This document shows positions 5,917-9,606 of a stretch of 9,606 bases of DNA, piece after piece. This stretch comes from Clostridia bacterium (lineage in GTDB: Bacteria > Bacillota > Clostridia > Christensenellales > UBA1242), in contig JAGCSP010000067.1 of assembly GCA_017964105.1 (NCBI GenBank), forward strand, positions 1-9,606, read 5' to 3'. A program made the translations under genes and the position numbers. Every line of letters starts with the position of its first letter. The first letter of the stretch is position 1. The notes below the pieces were generated by a model, which was not told the origin of the DNA, did no database searches, and saw only the letters and a program-made list of their open reading frames with translations.

Positions 5917-7485
5917 ATGGATGAAAAAAAACAATTTAAAAAAATAGACGACTTAATTAAATGTATTGATACAGGGATTATTGACAATGATAACTGCATT
6001 CTTTCTTTAAACGGTAATGAATTGGATATCTTCGATTTAATTAAAAGATACAATTTAAAGGTAAATGAATTTATACATTATAATGATGGAGGGTATTATC
6101 TTTATAACTATAAGTCTTTTAAGGAAATTAAAAATAATCAATTAAACACTTTTGCTGTTGGTCCTCCAAGTATGTATGGTAATCAGATTGCTAAATTAAA
6201 TATCAATAATTTACAAATTGAAATTTCAAAAAGCCCAAAATCAGATTATCAATTAAAATTTTCAAGTCACATAGTTGATAAAATTAGATCGAATAATTAT
6301 TTGGTTTTAGACATAGAAACAACCGGTCTTGATCCATTTACTGATGATATCATACAATTATGTATTTATGAATCAGAAACGAATAAATACGTAAGATATT
6401 TACCCCTTGAAAACAAACAAAAGAATACTGCCATAGAAATTAATCATATATCTAAAACATTATTAAATAATAAGGAACCTCTTTCTCAAATAGAGGTTGA
6501 TAAACTTATTAAAGATTTAAATATAGTTAACAAAACAATTGTCATATGGACTGGTAAAAATTTATTTGATAGATTGTTTCTAGAAATTTATTTTAAAAAA
6601 CATAATTTACAAGGATTAGAATTTTTTTATTTTTTTAACGCTAAAACGTTGCTTGACGATATTGCTAACACATTACCAATAAAAGATTACTCAAAAGATA
6701 ACATAGCACGTATATATGGAATTGATATCAATAACAATCACGATGCATTAAAAGACTGCATAATTGAAAAGCGTATTGTGGATAATTTATTACAAAACAA
6801 TATAAAACCACTACAGGAAGAAAGAGAAGAAATTATTGTTAACAAAATAAAGGAATTTCTGATAAGAGTTTCACATATGTCATCTATTGAGGAGATTTCA
6901 ATGTGGTATGAAGATACAGCCCAGTCTTTATATATAGAATATTGTGAGTTTTTAATTCAAAAATATGGTAAAGTGTCAAGAAATTATGATCAGCATCATA
7001 TAACTCGTGGCAAAGAATGGATTGATATCCATCATTATGATGAGGTGTGTGTTGATAATATAGCTGTAAAAACAAATGATGCAATATTGTCTAGCAATAT
7101 TAAAAGCTTGAAATATCTACACAAGTACAATAAAAAAGACAGGCTTGTTTATGCAAATAAGGTTGAACATTTTTTACTTCATTGTATTATAGATATTATT
7201 AGAGGGATTGGGTCGAGTGGCCCAAACTTTACTTTTGGTGAACTTTTGAAAGAGGAAATTGGCATATTTACTGCTGGAACAAAGGAGCAACTTATACAGA
7301 CTAATAAAAACATATATTATAAATATATATCATTTGATGATATCATTCAAATTTATGCAAAACACGAAAAACTTGTAGGGTGTAATATGGTAAATGATTT
7401 AATTGAATTCTGGAAAATAAACTATCGTTTTGATAGTAACAGATATGATATAATAATTCAGAATATCGTATCAATAATGAAATAA
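5917..7485 (+). CDS. DnaQ-like DEDDh 3'-5' exonuclease joined to an HNH-like C-terminal region
   Basis: A 522-residue protein I cannot assign to a named family. Residues 1-115 are unrecognised. Residues about 128-290 form a complete DEDDh exonuclease domain: Exo I LDIETTGL with D132 and E134; INHIS near 175, as in DnaQ-type proteins; Exo II D218 in WTGKNLFDRLFL; Exo III H275-x4-D280 in NHDALKDC. Such domains degrade DNA or RNA from the 3' end with two metal ions. The C-terminal part has YDQHHITRG (357-365) and LVYANKVEHFLLH (410-422). This resembles HNH nucleases of the HHI...NLV.L..EH...H type, but the spacing is longer than usual and R409 occupies the usual Asn place, so the HNH call is moderate. 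No signal or membrane segment is seen. Arginine codons are 9 AGA, 4 CGT, 1 AGG and 0 CGC, unlike the neighbours, and hand-counted lines are about 20-28% G+C. No ribosome binding site is visible. A solitary defence nuclease is possible but unproven. Confidence 0.8.
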   Translation: MDEKKQFKKIDDLIKCIDTGIIDNDNCILSLNGNELDIFDLIKRYNLKVNEFIHYNDGGYYLYNYKSFKEIKNNQLNTFAVGPPSMYGNQIAKLNINNLQIEISKSPKSDYQLKFSSHIVDKIRSNNYLVLDIETTGLDPFTDDIIQLCIYESETNKYVRYLPLENKQKNTAIEINHISKTLLNNKEPLSQIEVDKLIKDLNIVNKTIVIWTGKNLFDRLFLEIYFKKHNLQGLEFFYFFNAKTLLDDIANTLPIKDYSKDNIARIYGIDINNNHDALKDCIIEKRIVDNLLQNNIKPLQEEREEIIVNKIKEFLIRVSHMSSIEEISMWYEDTAQSLYIEYCEFLIQKYGKVSRNYDQHHITRGKEWIDIHHYDEVCVDNIAVKTNDAILSSNIKSLKYLHKYNKKDRLVYANKVEHFLLHCIIDIIRGIGSSGPNFTFGELLKEEIGIFTAGTKEQLIQTNKNIYYKYISFDDIIQIYAKHEKLVGCNMVNDLIEFWKINYRFDSNRYDIIIQNIVSIMK

Positions 7486-7531
7486 AAACCAAATGTTTTT
7501 TGGCCAATTTGACCATATTTTTACTATACAA

Positions 7532-7549
7532 ATATCAAAAATGGTAAAT
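7532..7549 (-). repeat. right imperfect inverted repeat flanking the nuclease gene
   Basis: On the minus strand this reads ATTTACCATTTTTGATAT, matching 5796-5814 except for one missing G. It also lies in an imperfect hairpin of its own (ACCAT/ATGGT with adjoining T5/A5, roughly 7511-7545). It is 47 nt past the nuclease gene stop. Confidence 0.6.
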
Positions 7550-7552
7550 AAT

Positions 7553-7573
7553 AAAAAATGGCTTAATAAAGCC
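7553..7573 (-). terminator. weak second terminator downstream of tRNA-Glu
   Basis: GGCTT (7560-7564) and AAGCC (7569-7573) form a 5-bp stem, followed on the minus strand by a run of six T (7553-7558). It lies just beyond the main tRNA terminator and could catch read-through. The stem is short. No strong plus-strand terminator for the nuclease gene is seen in 7486-7573. Confidence 0.4.
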
Positions 7574-7605
7574 AAAAAAGTGTCCGAAATAGTTCGAACA
7601 CTTTT
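7574..7605 (-). terminator. terminator of tRNA-Glu
   Basis: Minus-strand AAAAGTGTTCGAA (7605-7593) pairs with TTCGGACACTTTT (7588-7576) around a 4-base loop, followed by more T residues to 7574. The single non-Watson-Crick position is G-U only in minus-strand RNA and a C-A mismatch on the plus strand. The hairpin therefore serves the tRNA, whose CCA ends 5 nt away. Confidence 0.85.
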
Positions 7606-7608
7606 GTG

Positions 7609-7619
7609 TTTGGTAGCCC
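7609..7619. repeat. direct repeat at the tRNA-Glu 3' end (att-like)
   Basis: TTTGGTAGCCC, identical to 5759-5769 and 1,850 bp from it. Here it is part of the intact tRNA gene, covering CCA, A73 and acceptor bases, so this would be the end at which an inserted element keeps the tRNA whole. Confidence 0.55.
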
Positions 7620-7685
7620 TAACGAGATTCGAACTCGTGACTTCGCCTTGAGAGGGCGACGTCTTAACCGCTTGACGATAGGGCC
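7611..7685 (-). tRNA. tRNA-Glu, anticodon CTC
   Basis: A 75-nt cloverleaf read on the minus strand from 7685 to 7611, with encoded CCA. The acceptor is GGCCCTA with TAGGGCT. The D arm is GTC...GAC with AAGCGGTTAA, as in Bacillus tRNA-Glu. The anticodon stem is TCGCC/GGCGA with loop CTCTCAA, placing anticodon CTC at 7650-7652 (reads GAG codons). The T arm is ACGAG-TTCGAAT-CTCGT and the discriminator is A73. The first pair is G1-U72, a wobble where G1-C72 is usual for tRNA-Glu. It has its own promoter and terminator, and its 3' end is the anchor of the direct repeat at 5759-5769. Confidence 0.95.
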
Positions 7686-7705
7686 ATATGCTACGATGCT
7701 TTGTT

Positions 7706-7734
7706 ATTATAACTTAAAATGTGGGGTTTTGCAA
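7706..7734 (-). promoter_or_regulatory. promoter of tRNA-Glu
   Basis: On the minus strand: -35 TTGCAA (7734-7729), a 17-nt spacer and -10 TATAAT (7711-7706). Start is predicted near 7699, leaving a short 5' leader of about 14 nt before the mature tRNA for RNase P to remove. Its -35 lies 23 bp from the -35 of the divergent ATPase promoter. Confidence 0.87.
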
Positions 7735-7757
7735 GGTAATTGTATAAAAAAAATATT

Positions 7758-7786
7758 TTGAGTTTTGATTTAGTATATGTTATACT
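7758..7786 (+). promoter_or_regulatory. promoter of the P-type ATPase gene
   Basis: The -35 is TTGAGT (7758-7763), the spacer is 17 nt, and the -10 is TATACT (7781-7786) with an extended TGT. Predicted start is near 7793. A second -10-like TATAAT at 7801-7806 has no good -35 at normal spacing and is less likely. Confidence 0.65.
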
Positions 7787-7791
7787 AAATC
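7767..7791. promoter_or_regulatory. candidate operator: perfect 11-bp-arm palindrome over the -10
   Basis: GATTTAGTATA (7767-7777) and TATACTAAATC (7781-7791) are exact reverse complements around TGT. The right arm contains the -10 hexamer and the left arm fills the spacer, the usual place for a repressor site. The regulator is unknown; I could not match it confidently to Fur, Zur, MntR or CopY consensus sites. Confidence 0.6.
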
Positions 7792-7828
7792 GTGATAAAG
7801 TATAATAATACTAAGGTCAAAGAAAAAA

Positions 7829-9606
7829 ATGAGTAATAAAAATAGTAATTCAAAAAAACCTAATAGTTCAAAAAGTGCAAGTGATAAACCTAAGGCAAAG
7901 GCACAAGAAAAGCAAGTACAAAAGGCAGAACAATTGCCACTAGAAGCAGAAAAGCGCGTGCAAGAACCTGTTTACAAAGCACCAAGAATAATAGAAAAAC
8001 CAAAGCCAGAAGTAAAGGCTGAGAAAAAGAGTAAAAGAACAAAGACAAAGCGTGTGCCACTTAATGAGATTAAGCGCATTAACGCAACTGCAAAAGATGG
8101 TCTTACTAGCGAGCAAGTAAAAACTCGCGTGGCGCAAGGTTATGTGAATGTGGAAGAAGCAAGCAATGCAAAAACATATGCGCAAATTTTTATTAGCAAC
8201 ATTTTCACTTTCTTTAATATGCTTTGTATTGCTGTAACAGTTGCACTTATTTGTGTGCATGCACCTATTAGCAACTTTGTGTTCTTGATTACATTTGGTG
8301 CAAACTTACTTATTGGTATCATTCAAGAAATTCGTGCAAAAAAGACAATTGAAAAAATTAGTCTTGTGGTCACACCATCAGCAAGCGTAGTGCGTGATGG
8401 CCTCACATACGATATACCAGTAAAAGATTTAGTGTTAGATGATATAATTATATTGAGCACTGGCAAACAAGTTTGTGCAGATTGTATTATTGCAGAAGGC
8501 GAAGTAGAAGTAAATGAAAGTTTGCTTACAGGCGAATCTGTTGCAATCAAAAAAGTAAAAGGCGACATGGTGCTATCTGGCAGTTATATTGTTGGTGGCA
8601 AATGTTATGGCAAAGTGGAAAAAGTTGGTGGTGATAGTTACACTGCAAAACTTGCAAGCAAAGCAAAAAGATACAAAAAAGCAAAAAGTGAACTTATGAG
8701 TTCTATTAACACTATTATCAAATATGTTGGTATTGTGTTAGTACCACTTGGAGTATTCACTTTCTTAAAGATATACAATATGACAGGCGATACAGCGCTT
8801 ACAATTAAGCGTACTGCTGGCTCTGTGATAGGTATGATTCCTGCAGGTATGTTCTTGCTTACATCCATGGCGCTTGCTGTGGGCGTAATCAAACTTGCAA
8901 CCAAACATACACTTGTGCAAGACTTAAATAGTATTGAGATGCTTGCGCGTGCAGATGTACTATGCCTTGATAAAACAGGAACAATTACAGATGGCACAAT
9001 GAAGGTGCAATCTGTGGTGCAATTAAAATCAGACAATCATCCAATAAACGAAGTGATGGGCTCAATGCTAACTGCACTTGATGACAACAATATGACGAGT
9101 CGTGCACTTGCCACTCACTTTGGATACAGCAAAGAATTTGCTCCAAAAGAAATATTGCCATTTAACAGCGCACGCAAATTAAGCGGTGTAACATTCAAAA
9201 ATGGTGAAACATATGCATATGGTGCCCCAGATTTTGTGTTAAAAGGCAATAAAACAACTGAAATTGATAAAATGGTAAAACAATATACCACCAAAGGTTT
9301 TAGGGTGTTGATGCTCGTAAAATGCAATGGTGAGATAAAGAATTACAAATTACCAGACAAGCGCGTGTGCTTAGCATTAATTGTGATAGAAGACCACATC
9401 AGAGAAGATGCGCCAAGAACTATTCAATGGTTCAAAGATAATGGTGTGCAAATCAAAATCATTTCTGGTGACGATCCTGTGACTGTTAGCGAAGTAAGTA
9501 GACGTGTGGGTGTGGACCGCGCAGAAAAATATATTTCACTTGAAGGTCTCACCGAACAACAAGTGGTGGACGCAGCAAACAAATACACAGTATTTGGACG
9601 CGTTAG
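7829..9606 (+). CDS. P-type cation-transporting ATPase, CtpE-like (3' end outside the window)
   Basis: The first 592 residues of an ion-pumping ATPase; the frame is open to the window end. Residues 1-80 are a low-complexity Lys/Ala/Glu/Pro-rich extension. The conserved part starts near GLTSEQV (91). Helices M1-M2 are near 117-165. The actuator TGES is at 234-237, M3 near 292-315, and M4 near 330-357 has PAGM at 338-341. The phosphorylation motif is DKTGT with D381. The nucleotide domain has FNSARKLSG and YGAPDFVL, where other families have KGAPE. The hinge motif SGDDP is at 546-550. There is no CPC motif or cysteine-rich metal-binding domain, so it is not a copper/zinc P1B pump. The order and the GA-P motif resemble CtpE-type pumps, some of which are linked to calcium. 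Substrate is uncertain. The start is the first ATG, with a weak AAGG (7813-7816) 12 nt upstream. CGC makes up 7 of 21 arginine codons, as in other core genes. Confidence 0.9.
   Translation, partial: MSNKNSNSKKPNSSKSASDKPKAKAQEKQVQKAEQLPLEAEKRVQEPVYKAPRIIEKPKPEVKAEKKSKRTKTKRVPLNEIKRINATAKDGLTSEQVKTRVAQGYVNVEEASNAKTYAQIFISNIFTFFNMLCIAVTVALICVHAPISNFVFLITFGANLLIGIIQEIRAKKTIEKISLVVTPSASVVRDGLTYDIPVKDLVLDDIIILSTGKQVCADCIIAEGEVEVNESLLTGESVAIKKVKGDMVLSGSYIVGGKCYGKVEKVGGDSYTAKLASKAKRYKKAKSELMSSINTIIKYVGIVLVPLGVFTFLKIYNMTGDTALTIKRTAGSVIGMIPAGMFLLTSMALAVGVIKLATKHTLVQDLNSIEMLARADVLCLDKTGTITDGTMKVQSVVQLKSDNHPINEVMGSMLTALDDNNMTSRALATHFGYSKEFAPKEILPFNSARKLSGVTFKNGETYAYGAPDFVLKGNKTTEIDKMVKQYTTKGFRVLMLVKCNGEIKNYKLPDKRVCLALIVIEDHIREDAPRTIQWFKDNGVQIKIISGDDPVTVSEVSRRVGVDRAEKYISLEGLTEQQVVDAANKYTVFGRV

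Noticed and set aside
7486..7531. Short CCAAA/TTTGG hairpin just after the nuclease gene, considered as its terminator.
   Set aside because: The stem has only five base pairs and no T run follows on the plus strand, so it is not convincing as a plus-strand terminator.
8323..9327. Three minus-strand open frames (8323-8568, 8638-9036, 9115-9327) opposite the ATPase.
   Set aside because: They are antisense to an unmistakable P-type ATPase with intact motifs and have no ribosome binding sites or family similarity.
1..9606. Possible recoding of TGA as Trp, considered because of the low G+C.
   Set aside because: Trp is encoded by TGG throughout, no conserved protein is interrupted by TGA, and all six complete genes end in TAA.

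Overview
This looks like a chromosomal segment from a low-G+C Gram-positive bacterium (Bacillota, probably a clostridial lineage). The evidence is a serS gene behind a T-box leader, AT-rich sequence, AAAGGAG-type ribosome binding sites, and standard-code genes that all end in TAA and use TGG for Trp. I cannot name the species.

Layout. Positions 1-167 hold the 3' part of a T-box leader. Its antiterminator and terminator are both readable, and it controls serS (187-1476). A promoter at 1492-1521 then starts a tight cluster: lemA (1552-2157), a DUF2207 membrane protein whose start overlaps the lemA stop (2157-4097), and a small Rnk/GreA-C-terminal-domain protein (4138-4512), closed by a terminator at 4517-4547. 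A multi-pass membrane protein of unknown function (4602-5732) follows. Its promoter is so close that the mRNA should be leaderless. It ends in a perfect 12-bp terminator hairpin at 5734-5761. On the right, tRNA-Glu(CTC) lies on the minus strand (7611-7685) with its own promoter and terminator. Divergent from it is a P-type ATPase (7829 to beyond the window end), whose promoter overlaps a perfect 11-bp-arm palindrome.

The unusual part is 5759-7619. An 11-bp copy of the tRNA-Glu 3' end (TTTGGTAGCCC) lies directly after the membrane gene's terminator and recurs at the real tRNA 3' end 1,850 bp away. Inside these direct repeats are a pair of imperfect inverted repeats (5796-5814 and 7532-7549), two long palindromes, and one gene (5917-7485). 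That gene has lower G+C, no CGC arginine codons, and encodes a 522-residue protein. The protein combines a complete DEDDh (DnaQ-like) 3'-5' exonuclease domain with a C-terminal region resembling an HNH nuclease. I read this as a compact, integrase-less cargo element inserted at the 3' end of tRNA-Glu. A single-gene anti-phage or anti-plasmid nuclease is a plausible role, but that is inference.

The other genes are core or housekeeping: SerRS charges tRNA-Ser and its leader senses uncharged tRNA-Ser, LemA/DUF2207 is a recurring envelope pair, and the ATPase is a cation pump of the CtpE-like type.
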